Below are positions 1-11,915 of a DNA stretch of 64,000 nucleotides, piece after piece. Origin of the DNA: Ahrensia sp. (GTDB lineage Bacteria; Pseudomonadota; Alphaproteobacteria; Rhizobiales; Rhizobiaceae); assembly GCA_002698425.1 (NCBI GenBank), contig NZXU01000085.1, forward strand, positions 1 through 64,000, given 5' to 3'. Below the pieces are notes generated by a model. It made no database searches and was not told the DNA's origin. It was given only the letters and a program-made list of their open reading frames with translations. Made by a program: the position numbers and the translations under genes. Numbering within the stretch: position 1 is the first letter of the stretch; every line of letters begins with the position of its first letter.

Positions 1-237
1 CGGCCTCGAGGCATGGGACACGACGTTGGGCAGGGGGCCGCCAGCGAGCGGCAGCGAAGCTTAAGGGCGGGACAAAGATCAATCCGGTTTCCGAGAGGAA
101 GCGCGGAGGCATTCGCGCGCGCCCACTCTCCCCCCTTCGTGGGGGAGAAAGCAAAAGCTTGGGTTTAGCGAAGCTAAGCCCTTAGCTTTTGCAAGAGGGG
201 GGGGCGCGATGCTCGAATTTTGTCGGGTCGGCTTGTC
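1..237. other. Left-edge intergenic region, no gene seen
   Basis: No convincing coding sequence lies between the window edge and the fumarase stop codon. The stretch is GC-rich and contains two adjacent inverted repeats, listed separately. It lies downstream of the minus-strand fumarase gene and may hold its transcription end. Whatever gene lies to the left is outside the window. Confidence 0.6.
127..192. repeat. Twin palindromes (REP-like or terminator element)
   Basis: Two inverted repeats sit side by side. At 127-148, TCTCCCCC pairs with GGGGGAGA around a short loop. At 151-192, a long hairpin has outer arms GCAAAAGCT/AGCTTTTGC and inner arms GGGTTTAGC/GCTAAGCCC (one G-U pair) around the loop GAA. 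The layout resembles small palindromic intergenic repeats common in rhizobial genomes. It could also end fumarase transcription, but there is no clean T-run on the minus strand, so the role is open. Confidence 0.5.
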
Positions 238-1845
<1,608 letters not shown>

Positions 1846-1993
1846 GATGTCGTCCTTGCCAGATTGAACACTCCGGCCCGTCTCATATCGCAATGCGAAA
1901 CGAAGGCAAGCCGACGGGCGCCGGACAAGGGGAGGCAGACGGGCATAATTTTGTGGACCGGATGGACAAATTTCCTTCTTCTTGTAGGTAGAA

Positions 1994-4465
1994 ATGCCAA
2001 TATCCGAACCGGTTTCCACCGCGAACTCTGTCGTTGCCGTCGATATGCCTGAGAATATCGCCAATATATCGGGCGCCGCCCCGCGCGATTGCGTCTACAC
2101 GACGCTGATCGGGGCCTACGAGCCGCTCAACGAACAGCCAGCCGCAGCCTCGTCTCGTCTGCCGTTCATCTGTTTTACGGACGATCCGGACTTGCGAAGC
2201 GACAGCTGGGAGATGCGGCTGGTGGAGCCTGTCTTTCCCACGGATTCCGTGCGCAGCCAGCGAACGGTCAAGCTTCTTGCCCATGATTACCTGCCGGACT
2301 TCGACCGGTCCCTCTATATCGATAACTCGGTTGTCCTGAAGCGCGATCCGGAGGAGATCCTCGCCGCCTATCTGGGCGACGCGGGCCTGTCGCTTTTCGA
2401 GCACGGCTTCCGCGCCACGGTCCTCGACGAGTTCATTCAGGTGGCGCGCACCGGGCTCGACGATCAGGCCCGGATCTTCGAACAATTGAACCACTACTCG
2501 GTCTGGCACCCCGATGTCCTGAAGGAGACGCCGTTGTGGACGGGCATGTTGATGCGCGACCACAGGCGGGAAGACGTACGGCGCATGATGGCGATATGGC
2601 GCGACCATGTCTTGCGCTACTCACGGCGCGACCAGTTGTCCGTGACGGTGGCGATGCGCCAGGCCGGCTTGGAGGTGACACCGATAAAGGTCGATAACTG
2701 GGACAGCTGGTTTCATTCCTGGCCGCACAAGGAGGGCCGTGTCCCATATACGGGGTTGCGGGCGTCGGACGCCGGAAACCTGCCGCCGCAAGGCTTGTTG
2801 CCCGGGCTGCAGGCCGAAAACGAGGCAAGCCGGTCCGTCATCAAGGAACTCAGGGACGAGGTCCGGCAGCGCGAGGCGCGTATTGCCGCGCTGGAAAACT
2901 CCACCAGCTGGCGTGTGACGGCGCCGCTGCGTTTCGCTTCCGTCGCGGCGAGGTCACCTGTCCTGTCTCTGCGAAAACTGGCGGCGAAGTGGCGTCGTCC
3001 CGCGCCGCTCGTCCTTTCGCCTGATGAAAGCGCGAATGCGGAGCTGTTCGACCGCGAAGGATATCTCGGCCCGGTCAGGCTGTTCACCGGACCGCAATGC
3101 GGTCTCATCCTCCGGCATTTTCGCGAGGTGGCGCAAGGCGAAGCCAAGGATCTCGCCGTCAGGCATCGCTTCTTCCACGATGTCGCAACGCGTCCGCAAA
3201 TTCGCGAATTGCTGAGGCCGCTCCTTGGCGAGGACATTGTGCTCTGGGGTGCGAGTGTGGTCGAGCGCGACCCGGGGCAGAAGCACGCCTGTCACACGGA
3301 TATCGAGAGTTCGTCGCCGGAAGGCGGTTTCGTCTCGATATGGATCGGACTTGAAGGAACCAGTCGCGATTCCGCGCTCAGGCTCGTGAGCGGGTCGCAC
3401 AAGGTCGGGCGGCCGCTTCAGCAGGAAGCGCATATGCGCAGCGTCGCCAGGGGGGAGGCGACAGACGCGATGCTCCTCGACTGGTGCCGCGAGGCCGGCG
3501 TCCAGGCAGAGATGATCCAGCCCGACATGGCCGACGGAGACGCGCTGATCTTCGACGGGCGTCTCTGGCACGGATCGGACAATTGCGGGCAGTCTCGCCG
3601 GTCGGCGCTTCTCCTTCAGTATGCGAGGGCGGATGTGCCGATCGCCATCCAGCAGCATGGCAATGTGGACTGGCCGTTCAAGTTCACCGCGAACTCCCCT
3701 CGCAAGCTTCCGGTGTCAGGTTGTGCGGCTGGCCCCGCACTGCCGGACGATCGAGAATCTCTGGACACTGTGATCCGGTCCGGCACCGGCTATGTTGCGG
3801 ACAGGAAGGGCTGGATTCCCTATCCGATCCTGCGCGGGGCCACGCCGAATGTTTCCGAGATGGAATCGCATGTCTCGGTGCTCAGCCCGGGCAACAGCCC
3901 GCATCCGCCGCATTGTCACCTGGACGAGGAACTGCTGATCGTCCTGGACGGCGAGGCCGAGATCGTCATTCCTGAAAGCGCGGATCCGGAGGGCGCGCGC
4001 ATCGAGCGAATGCAGCCCGGATCGTTCGTCTATTATCCGGCCTATCAGTATCACACGATCCGCAACGTCTCGGCATCGCCCGTCACCTATCTGATGTATC
4101 GCTGGCATGGCGCGCCGAAGGAAGCCGAGGGCCCGCTTCGCACCATCGTCCAGCACGCGAATGCACCAGCCCCCGACCGTACGCAGCAGGGCCAGGCCAT
4201 GCGCCCCCTGTTCGAAGGGGAGACCGGCTTCCTGTCGAAACTGCATTGCCACGAGACCGTGATGGGGGCGGGGGCCGGATACCCGGCGCATGAGGATGCG
4301 CATGACGTGGCCATCGTCGTTCTCGAGGGCGCGGTCGAGGCCAACGGGCAAAGGCTCGGTCCGGGCGGAACGGCCTTTCATCCCGCCGGCACGTCACATG
4401 GCCTCGCTAACCCCGGCGCCGATCCCGCCCGCTATCTCGTTTTCGAGTTTCATCGCGGCGCGTGA
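1994..4465 (+). CDS. Fusion protein: DUF616-type glycosyltransferase, PhyH-like dioxygenase and two cupins
   Basis: An 823-residue protein with four recognisable modules. Residues about 32-240 resemble the DUF616/TOD1 glycosyltransferase-like domain ([30 protein letters not shown]). Residues about 270-310 form a short charged helix ending in [15 protein letters not shown], a linker often seen in bacterial glycosyltransferases. Residues about 345-545 look like a phytanoyl-CoA dioxygenase fold with Fe(II) ligands H434-x-D436 and H526, and Arg near 535 for 2-oxoglutarate. Cupin 1 has H640-C-H642, a following Glu and H687; cupin 2 has H766, H770 and H802. All metal motifs look intact. There is no signal peptide or membrane helix. 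The start is preceded by a weak AGGTAG. Function is unknown; glycan or lipid modification by sugar transfer plus hydroxylation is inference only. Confidence 0.8.
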   Translation: MPISEPVSTANSVVAVDMPENIANISGAAPRDCVYTTLIGAYEPLNEQPAAASSRLPFICFTDDPDLRSDSWEMRLVEPVFPTDSVRSQRTVKLLAHDYLPDFDRSLYIDNSVVLKRDPEEILAAYLGDAGLSLFEHGFRATVLDEFIQVARTGLDDQARIFEQLNHYSVWHPDVLKETPLWTGMLMRDHRREDVRRMMAIWRDHVLRYSRRDQLSVTVAMRQAGLEVTPIKVDNWDSWFHSWPHKEGRVPYTGLRASDAGNLPPQGLLPGLQAENEASRSVIKELRDEVRQREARIAALENSTSWRVTAPLRFASVAARSPVLSLRKLAAKWRRPAPLVLSPDESANAELFDREGYLGPVRLFTGPQCGLILRHFREVAQGEAKDLAVRHRFFHDVATRPQIRELLRPLLGEDIVLWGASVVERDPGQKHACHTDIESSSPEGGFVSIWIGLEGTSRDSALRLVSGSHKVGRPLQQEAHMRSVARGEATDAMLLDWCREAGVQAEMIQPDMADGDALIFDGRLWHGSDNCGQSRRSALLLQYARADVPIAIQQHGNVDWPFKFTANSPRKLPVSGCAAGPALPDDRESLDTVIRSGTGYVADRKGWIPYPILRGATPNVSEMESHVSVLSPGNSPHPPHCHLDEELLIVLDGEAEIVIPESADPEGARIERMQPGSFVYYPAYQYHTIRNVSASPVTYLMYRWHGAPKEAEGPLRTIVQHANAPAPDRTQQGQAMRPLFEGETGFLSKLHCHETVMGAGAGYPAHEDAHDVAIVVLEGAVEANGQRLGPGGTAFHPAGTSHGLANPGADPARYLVFEFHRGA

Positions 4466-4500
4466 GCGCACGGACGGCGATCTTCGCAGGCGGGTCCCGT

Positions 4501-5206
4501 TCAGTCGCCGATATTCAGCCCGATATAGCGGTCGAGCGTCGCGTGGTCGGCGAGCAGGTCCTTCGAATGGGCCCGGTGGACCACCCGCCCGCGTTCGAGG
4601 ATGACCGCTTCGTCGGTCATTTCGAGGGTCGCTTCGGCATGCTGCTCGACAAGAATGATCGTCATGCCCGACTCGCTGACCATTCGGCCGATCGCCGCGG
4701 AGAGTTCCTCGACGATGATCGGTGCGAGACCTTCGAGCGGCTCGTCGAGCAGGAGCATGGCCGGATTGGTCATCAGCGTGCGGCCGATGGCGAGCATCTG
4801 CTGTTCGCCGCCGGAGAGCTGATTACCCATGTTTGCGCGCCGTTCCTTCAGGCGCGGAAACAGCTCGTAGACCTTGTCCAAATTCCACGGGCCGGGTGTG
4901 CCGACCACCGTGAGATTTTCCTCGACGCTCAGCGTCGGAAAGATCTCGCGCTCCTGCGGCACCCAGCCGAGACCGCGCCGCGCGCGCAGATGCGGCTTCA
5001 GCTTGCTGATTTCCTCGCCGCGCCACTTGATCGATCCGGCGAGTTGGTAGGTGAAGCCCATGATCGTCTGGATCAGCGTCGTCTTGCCGACGCCGTTGCG
5101 CCCGAGCAGGGCGAGCCCGGCGCCCTCGGCAATCGAGATCGAAACGCCGTCGAGCACGACGGCCTCGCCGTAGCCGGCGCGTACATCGGTCAGTTCGAGG
5201 AGCATG

Positions 5207-5214
<8 letters not shown>
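4501..5214 (-). CDS. ABC transporter ATP-binding protein, LivF family
   Basis: One of two cytoplasmic ATPases of a branched-chain-amino-acid-type (HAAT) importer. At 237 residues it has the usual LivF length. Walker A is GRNGVGKTT, the signature is LSGGEQQM and Walker B is MLLLDEPLEGLAP, the Glu-Gly-Leu form typical of LivF. It is the last gene of the minus-strand cluster binding protein-LivH-LivM-LivG-LivF. Its start overlaps the end of the LivG gene by 8 bases, implying translational coupling. The HAAT family also carries urea, amides and aromatic acids, so the substrate cannot be read from this subunit. Confidence 0.93.
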
Positions 5215-5964
<750 letters not shown>

Positions 5965-5965
<1 letters not shown>

Positions 5966-6954
5966 CAGCTACGCCTCCCCATGAGACGCGCAAGTCCGCC
6001 GAGAATCCCCTTCGGCATGACCAGGACGACGATGACAAGCAGAAGTCCGATCCAGAAATACCAGTATTGCGGGTTCACGCCGGAGAGCTGGTCGCGCGCG
6101 ATCATGAAGACGATGGCTCCGATGATGCCGCCATAGAGCCGTCCGGTACCGCCGATGATCAGCATCACCACCACATCGGCGGAGCGCTGGAACGACAGCG
6201 TGTCGAGGGACGCGGTTTCCGTGGTCTGCGCCAGCAATGCGCCTGCGAGGCCCGCCATGGTCGCGGAAATCACGTAGATCGTCTGCAGATGCCCCCGGTA
6301 TTCCGATCCAATGGCCGGCATGCGCGTAATGTTCTCGCGGACGCCGGTCAGCGCCAATCCGAAGGAGGAGTGAACGATGCGGCGGCTGATCGCCACGCCG
6401 ATCAGGAGGGCGATGAATGCATAGGCGTAGGCGGTATAGCCCCACAGGTCGAATTCGAAGCGGTTGAAGATCGGCCAGACATCGACGCCCTGCAGCCCGT
6501 CATGGCCGCCGGTCAGCCAGGACATCGAGTTGGCGAGTTCCACGGTGAGCAAGCCCAATCCCATGGTGATCATGAGGAGCGCCAGATGGCGCACGCGAAT
6601 GATGATGAAGCTTGTCAGGAAGCCGACGAACGCGGTCACGGCGCAGGCGAACAAGAGTCCGGTGAGAGGTTCGCCCCAGCCGGTCTTGGTAATCAGGCCC
6701 GCCGCGTAGGATCCGATGCCGAAGAACATGGCGTGGCCGAGCGTGATGATGCCGGCATAGCCGAGCACCAGGTCGACCGAGAGCGCGAAGAGCGCCGCGA
6801 TCGCGATCTGGCTCGCCAGCGTCAGATAGGTCGGAAAGAACAGGAAGGGCACGGTGCCCGCGATGACCCAAAAGGCGATCTCGGTGACGGACCAGCGGCT
6901 CTTGCGCCGCAGCCAGACATGCGGATCCTGTCGGGTTTGTGTTGTGTCAGTCAT
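5965..6954 (-). CDS. ABC transporter permease, LivM family
   Basis: A membrane subunit of the importer, 329 residues, with about nine or ten hydrophobic segments beginning near residue 25 (ITEIAFWVIAGTVPFLF). The conserved LivM pattern LGYAGIITLGHAMFFGIGSYAAG is present near residue 65, and GGTGRLYGGIIGA precedes the last helices. It sits 6 bases after the LivH stop and overlaps LivG by one base, so the four transport genes are one transcription unit. Confidence 0.92.
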
Positions 6955-6960
6955 GGATGG

Positions 6961-7824
6961 TCAACGCCTTCCGAAGATGCCGTTCGGCCGTACGAACAGG
7001 ATCGCGACCAGCAGGAAATAGATCAGGAACGAGCCCAGTTCAGGAACGAAATATTTCCCCGCGACATCGGCGATGCCGAGCAATGCCGCGGCCACGAACG
7101 AGCCGGCGATCGAGCCGAGCCCGCCGACGGCGACGACGATCAGCACATAAATGAGGTAGTGGAACCCGAATGACGGATCGAGGCCGACGATCTCGATCGC
7201 CAGCGCGCCGCCGAGGCCGGCAAGCCCGCAACCGAGCGCAAAGGTTACCGCGAAGACGGCGTCGACATTGATGCCGAGCCCCTGCGCGATGCGCTGGTTG
7301 TCGACAGCCGCGCGCACCCTTGCGCCGAAACGGGTGTGTTCGAGCCCGAATATGAGCAGGCCTGCAATGGCGATCGCAACGATGCTCAGGAACATGCGAT
7401 AGATACCGAAATTCTGGCCGGCGATTTCGTATGAACCGCGCAGCCAGGACGGGATCTGGATCGGCTGCTGCGCCGTGCCGAAGAGATAGGCCGCCGACGC
7501 CGACGCCATGAAGACGATGCCGATGGTCAAAAGGACCTGGCTGAGTTCCGTTCCGCCATAGAGCAGCCGGAAGATCGTGCGTTCCAGCACCACGGAGATG
7601 GCCGCTGCCGCCAGAAAGGCGATCGGCAGTCCCAAAAGGAACGGGATCCCGAGCCAGTTCATCGCGATGACGGTCGCGTATCCGCCAACCATTCCGAATG
7701 CGCAATGCGCCAGATTGGTGAAGTTCATCAGTCCGAGCGTGACGGACAGGCCGACGGACAGGACGAAAAGCAGCATCCCGAACGCAAATCCGTCAAACAG
7801 AACCACTGCAAATTGAGCAATCAC
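6961..7824 (-). CDS. ABC transporter permease, LivH family
   Basis: The first membrane subunit of the importer, 287 residues, almost wholly hydrophobic with about eight helices. The LivH hallmark LGLMNFTNLAHCAFGMVGGY is seen near residue 30, and GGLGSIAGSFVAAALLG near the end. The start is GTG with an AGGTGG Shine-Dalgarno-like stretch a few bases upstream. A 113-base gap with a strong hairpin separates it from the binding-protein gene, which may reduce read-through so that more binding protein than permease is made. Confidence 0.92.
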   Translation of the reverse strand: MIAQFAVVLFDGFAFGMLLFVLSVGLSVTLGLMNFTNLAHCAFGMVGGYATVIAMNWLGIPFLLGLPIAFLAAAAISVVLERTIFRLLYGGTELSQVLLTIGIVFMASASAAYLFGTAQQPIQIPSWLRGSYEIAGQNFGIYRMFLSIVAIAIAGLLIFGLEHTRFGARVRAAVDNQRIAQGLGINVDAVFAVTFALGCGLAGLGGALAIEIVGLDPSFGFHYLIYVLIVVAVGGLGSIAGSFVAAALLGIADVAGKYFVPELGSFLIYFLLVAILFVRPNGIFGRR

Positions 7825-7891
7825 GCTGCCACCTGCCAGTTATTTGCCCGCGGCGACCCCGCGGATTTTCTTTTGTTCTTGTCGAGAGAAA

Positions 7892-7916
7892 GGGACGGCC
7901 TCTGGAAGGCCGTCCC
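7892..7916 (-). terminator. Hairpin between binding-protein and permease genes (possible attenuator)
   Basis: GGGACGGCC and GGCCGTCCC form a 9-bp perfect stem around a 7-base loop. On the minus strand it is followed by the pyrimidine run TTTCTCTC rather than a clean U-tract, so partial termination is plausible. On the plus strand a GTTTTT run follows, but no plus-strand gene ends here. The position, between the periplasmic binding protein and its permeases, is where such processing or attenuation hairpins are common. Confidence 0.55.
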
Positions 7917-7937
7917 GCTTGTTTTTCCGTGAGGCGA

Positions 7938-9113
7938 TCAGTTGGCGCCGTGCAGCGGATCCTTCATGTCGGGAAGCGAGTCAATGATGACGTTCTCCAG
8001 TTTGCCATCGACGTCCTCGACCTGGCGGATCCAAACGGTTTGCACGATATCGCGCGTCTCCGGGTCGATCGAGATCGGACCGCGCGGGCTGTCCCAGGCC
8101 ATGCCCTTGGAAGCCTCGATCAGCTGTGCGCCGTCCGTGTCGCCTTCGGTCTTCTTGAGCGCCTCGTAGATGAGGTGCATGCCGTCATAGCCGCCGACGG
8201 AGAAGATGTCCGGGCTGCGGCCGTCATTGGCGTCACGATAGGCTTTCACGAACTCGTTGTTGATCGGATCGTCGCGCTCCATCGTGTAATGGAAGGACGT
8301 GATGATCCCGTCAGCCGTCGCGCCCATGCTCTCGATCGCTTCGGGCAGCGTCAGTTCGCCCTGCGCGAGGATCTTGGTGTCGGGCGGCGTCAAACCGCGC
8401 TCGGCAAGGGCCTTGCCCAGTGCGGGCGGCTGTGCGCCTCCCGGGATGAACACGAAGACGGCTTCCGGCTGCGCGTCCTTGATGCGCTGAACGAAGGCCG
8501 AGAAATCCGGGTTCGCGACCGGGCTGTTGTCCGCGCCGACGACCTTGCCGCCGGCTTCTTCGAAGCCCTTGGCAAATGCCTTTTCCGCGTCGTGGCCCGG
8601 GCCGTAGTCGGCGACCAGCGTGTAGACGCTGTTGATGCCGGCCTTTTCGTGAGCCCACTTGCCGAAGGGGTAATTCAGCTGCGGGATCGTCAGCGAGGTG
8701 CGGACGACGAAGGGCGACTTTTCGGTGATGACGGATGTTGCCGCGTTCATGACGACGAGCATCTTCTTCGCCTGGTCCGCCACGTCTGCCGCGCCGAGCG
8801 CTTCCGGCGTCAGCGTGAAGCCGGCCAGGATGTCCACTCCGTCGCGAACGACGAGTTCCTGCGCGAGACGCTTGGCGACGTCCGGGTTCGGGCCGCCGGT
8901 GTCCTTCTTGATGAGCTCGATCTTCTTGCCGGCGACTTCGTCGCCATGCTGCGCGATATAAAGATCGATGCCGCGCTGCATCTGGTTCGCGGTGTCCGCA
9001 AACGGGCCGGAATACGCCATGATCAGGCCGATCTTGACGGTATCGGCAGCCAGTGCGGTGCCGGCCATCAGGGTTGCCGTAACGGCGGTGAGTGCTAGCA
9101 GTGTCTTTCTCAT
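7938..9113 (-). CDS. ABC transporter substrate-binding protein (branched-chain amino acid/amide type)
   Basis: The periplasmic binding protein of the HAAT importer, 391 residues. It starts MRKTLLALTAV with a Sec signal peptide ending at GTALA, about residue 22, followed by ADTVKIGLIMAYSGPFA, the typical first strand of the LivJ/AmiC fold. A strong GGGAGG lies five bases before this ATG; a GTG one codon upstream is also possible. It lies 64 bases after the CocE-type hydrolase gene on the same strand, so hydrolase and importer may share a transcript, suggesting uptake of the hydrolase's substrate or product. Confidence 0.9.
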   Translation of the reverse strand: MRKTLLALTAVTATLMAGTALAADTVKIGLIMAYSGPFADTANQMQRGIDLYIAQHGDEVAGKKIELIKKDTGGPNPDVAKRLAQELVVRDGVDILAGFTLTPEALGAADVADQAKKMLVVMNAATSVITEKSPFVVRTSLTIPQLNYPFGKWAHEKAGINSVYTLVADYGPGHDAEKAFAKGFEEAGGKVVGADNSPVANPDFSAFVQRIKDAQPEAVFVFIPGGAQPPALGKALAERGLTPPDTKILAQGELTLPEAIESMGATADGIITSFHYTMERDDPINNEFVKAYRDANDGRSPDIFSVGGYDGMHLIYEALKKTEGDTDGAQLIEASKGMAWDSPRGPISIDPETRDIVQTVWIRQVEDVDGKLENVIIDSLPDMKDPLHGAN

Positions 9114-9177
9114 CACAACCTCCCAGTAAGGTGATTTCTTTGTTGTTCAGGAGCCTAGGGCAAGAGCCGAGGCACGG

Positions 9178-10878
9178 TCAATTTGCGATTTCATCAGAAG
9201 CATTTACGACCGGCACGAGCAGCCGGGCAGGTTTTTCTCCTCCCATGTACAGCGTTTGCCTGCCGCGATTCCTAAGGTCCTCGTGGCGGGCGTAAACGCT
9301 TGGTTTCGGATAGTCATATATGTCCTTGCCGGCAATGACGAGGCGGAGGCTTTCGCCTGCGTCGAAATGTGTGCCGGACGGCCAGATTTCGATCTCGACC
9401 GGGACGATTTCGCCGGGCGAGAGCTTCAAAGCCCGGCGATGCGCGAGGACGGGGCGATGCGGTTCGGATTCCGCCGTGTCCAATTCACGATGCGAAACCC
9501 GGAGCCAGCCAAGCGCCACCGGGCCGTCATCGAACTGGGCATAGTAGGCGAAGGGGACGATATTTCCATCCGTGTCGAGCTTCTGGACAGCGACAAAGAT
9601 GTCCATGTCGTCGCCTTCCTCGATGGAGACGTCGAGGCTCAGCGCCATGTGGCCGACGAGGTCGGTCGCTTCCGGAAAGGTGTAGTCGAAGACGAGGCTC
9701 TCTCCGTCCTCCGGACGATAGGAAACCGTACTTTCCGGACCGGGCGTTTCGTTCAACTCGTCAGGCGACAGGTAGAGCGGCACGTAGCGCGTGTCCTCGA
9801 TCGGCCATTGCCGCGCCGGCAGTTCCGCGCCCTGGTAGTATTTCTCGCGCAGCTCATAGAGAACCGTCTGCCAGTCGGAGACTTCGGTCTGCTTGCCGTG
9901 GAGGAAATGGTCGAAGAATGCGCGCTGCATCTCCACGGCACGCGGCTCGTAGTAATGCGCCCATTTCTTGCGGCCATGGACATAGAGCCATTTCTGTTCC
10001 GACGAGATGCGCCGGAAGCCTTCAAGCGTTCCACGGGTATGCAGCGCCTGGTCGGTCCAGCTCGCGCAGACGAAGGCCGGGACCTCGATGCGCTCGAGCT
10101 TCGAACGCTTGCTGTCCCAATAGGCGTCGAAGAATTCGCGCTCGTCGGTTTCCACCGGCAGGTCCTCGACTTCCGTGACCGAATGGCCCCAGCGCCCGGG
10201 CAGATAGCTCCAGAATGACGTCTCGGGGATGCCGCCATGGCGGATCACTTCGCGGTAGGTGTCGCTCCAGCCTTCCCAGGGATTGATCGCCGCCAGATGC
10301 GGCGGGTTGAGTTCGGCCACGCGCCATTGCGCCGAGGTCAGGTAGGATACGCCGGACAGGCCGACCTTGCCATTCGACCAGGGCTGGGTGCCGGCCCATT
10401 CGATCAGCGCCGCGAAATCCTCTGCCTCTTCGGGCGAGAGGTAGGTGGCGCGTCCCTCGGAATACCAGGTCCCGCGCGGGTCCGGGTTGATCACGGCATA
10501 GCCATGGGGAACCCAGTAGAGCGGGTCAGGGGCTTCGAAGGCCGTGTAGTCGGAAATCATGTGGTCATGAACTTCCGCCTTCGGGAAATTCACCGAATAG
10601 CGCGTGTGTCCGTGCTTGCCGTAGGGCCCCCAGCCGATCAGCGGCGCGGCGATGCCCTCGACGGGGCGGAACACGTCGACATGGATCACGGCGCCGTCCG
10701 GCAAGGTGACCGCGACATCCTTCTCGTAGAGGACGTCACCGATCTGCTTTGCCTCATAGGCAGGGGGAGTCGCGCCGCGCGCTTCCGGCGCGGTATGCGG
10801 CGGTCGGAATCGATATTCGAATGTCGTCACGCCTCCTCCCTGTTCTCGCGCCTGTTGCCGGCGCGTTGAAGCGATCAT
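9178..10878 (-). CDS. CocE/NonD family serine hydrolase
   Basis: A predicted cytoplasmic alpha/beta-hydrolase of the Xaa-Pro dipeptidyl-peptidase/cocaine-esterase family, about 566 residues. The nucleophile motif is GLSGVSYLT (family GxSYxG, last Gly changed to Thr). Residues typical of the N-terminal part are visible: LPDGAVIHVDVFRP, DPRGTWYSEG, and then PPHLAAINPWEGWSD. The C-terminal part is the jelly-roll domain (LRLVIAGKDIYDYP). The ATG chosen (MIASTRRQ) has GGAG seven bases upstream. A GTG at 10830 (VTTFEYRF) is an alternative but has AGGAGG only one base away. No signal peptide. The substrate is unknown; an ester or amide is likely. Confidence 0.85.
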   Translation of the reverse strand: MIASTRRQQAREQGGGVTTFEYRFRPPHTAPEARGATPPAYEAKQIGDVLYEKDVAVTLPDGAVIHVDVFRPVEGIAAPLIGWGPYGKHGHTRYSVNFPKAEVHDHMISDYTAFEAPDPLYWVPHGYAVINPDPRGTWYSEGRATYLSPEEAEDFAALIEWAGTQPWSNGKVGLSGVSYLTSAQWRVAELNPPHLAAINPWEGWSDTYREVIRHGGIPETSFWSYLPGRWGHSVTEVEDLPVETDEREFFDAYWDSKRSKLERIEVPAFVCASWTDQALHTRGTLEGFRRISSEQKWLYVHGRKKWAHYYEPRAVEMQRAFFDHFLHGKQTEVSDWQTVLYELREKYYQGAELPARQWPIEDTRYVPLYLSPDELNETPGPESTVSYRPEDGESLVFDYTFPEATDLVGHMALSLDVSIEEGDDMDIFVAVQKLDTDGNIVPFAYYAQFDDGPVALGWLRVSHRELDTAESEPHRPVLAHRRALKLSPGEIVPVEIEIWPSGTHFDAGESLRLVIAGKDIYDYPKPSVYARHEDLRNRGRQTLYMGGEKPARLLVPVVNASDEIAN

Positions 10879-11046
10879 ATGGCGGCTCCGCTGTAAAGTA
10901 TACATGGCGCGCCGTCCGGAGAATGGCAATCCGCGTTCCGGATCTGCGATACTTCTCCGATATCATTTGGCGTTTCAAGCGTTTTCTCGGTTCGCGTCGC
11001 ATTGTCGCGACCGGGCGGTCTCCGCCCAAATGCATACACGATTCCG

Positions 11047-11790
11047 TTAGAGAAACGGCGTGATCAGTATCTTCGCTGCAATCGCGCCGAGCAGAACGAG
11101 GATCAGCTTGTCGAATGTCTCGCGCGGGACATGGCGCGCAAGCCACGCGCCCACCGGCATGAAGCCAAGCAGCAGGGCAAGCGCCGCGATGCCATGGAGC
11201 AGGATTTTCCAAGAGAGCAGACCGAGGCCGGCCAGGGTTGGTCCCTGAATGATCGACATCAGTATGAAGAAGACCGAGATCGTCGCGATGAAGGTCGGCC
11301 TTTCAAGCTTCATCGCGCTCATGAAGGTGATCGAGACCGGGGCCGAGAGGCCGGCCGCGCCCTGCAGCATGCCGCCGGCAAAACCGGCCGGGCCCGCGAG
11401 AAGCAGTCCGCGCGAATAGGAGAGAACCCAGTCGGCGCGGAGCAGACGGAAGGCGATGTACAAAAGCACGACGAGACCGACCACGGTCAAAAGGATGTCC
11501 GGCGGGATGTAGGCGAGCATGAAGGAGCCGACCAGGGCGCCGAGCGCGCCGCCGGCGGCGAACAGGGTGGTGAAGGCGCGCGGGAGCATCCGGTCGCGGT
11601 ATTGCCACCACTGCGAAAGATTGGTGATCAGGTTGGGGATGACGAGGACCGCGACGGCATAGCGGACGTCGAAGATCAGCGAGAGAGCGGGAATGGCGAG
11701 AACAGGCGCGCCCGCGCCGATCGCTCCCTTGAGAATGCCGCCGCCGGCCAGCGCCAGCGCCGCGAGGAAAAGTTCCAGTTCAAAACTCAA
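11047..11790 (-). CDS. TauE/SafE family sulfite/anion exporter
   Basis: An integral membrane protein of 247 residues with about seven to eight hydrophobic segments. The TauE/SafE hallmarks are GGGILKGAIGAGAPVLAIP near the N terminus and GFAGGMLQGAAGLSAPVSI in the second repeat half. The family exports sulfite, sulfoacetate or other organic anions. The apparent start is TTG; no early in-frame ATG exists. It is upstream of the CocE-type gene on the same strand with a 168-base gap, and divergent from the SDR at 11916. The substrate cannot be told. Confidence 0.85.
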   Translation of the reverse strand: MSFELELFLAALALAGGGILKGAIGAGAPVLAIPALSLIFDVRYAVAVLVIPNLITNLSQWWQYRDRMLPRAFTTLFAAGGALGALVGSFMLAYIPPDILLTVVGLVVLLYIAFRLLRADWVLSYSRGLLLAGPAGFAGGMLQGAAGLSAPVSITFMSAMKLERPTFIATISVFFILMSIIQGPTLAGLGLLSWKILLHGIAALALLLGFMPVGAWLARHVPRETFDKLILVLLGAIAAKILITPFL

Positions 11791-11795
11791 TTGTC

Positions 11796-11819
11796 GAAAT
11801 TCCCAAATGATGAGATTTT
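11796..11819. promoter_or_regulatory. Weak imperfect copy of the iclR-upstream palindrome
   Basis: GAAATTCC and GAGATTTT are spaced by 8 bases in the divergent region between the TauE-like and SDR genes. The halves resemble GAAATCTC and GAGATTTC in the palindrome upstream of iclR, but with mismatches and a spacing one base longer. If real, it would tie both divergent genes to the same regulator. It could be chance. Confidence 0.25.
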
Positions 11820-11915
11820 TTCACGAAGGGCTGGATAATTCCAGCCGGGCGTGCTTGCTGCATGACGCGTTATCAATCCGGCGGAGGAGCCGGATGAAGC
11901 CGGGGAGGATACCAG

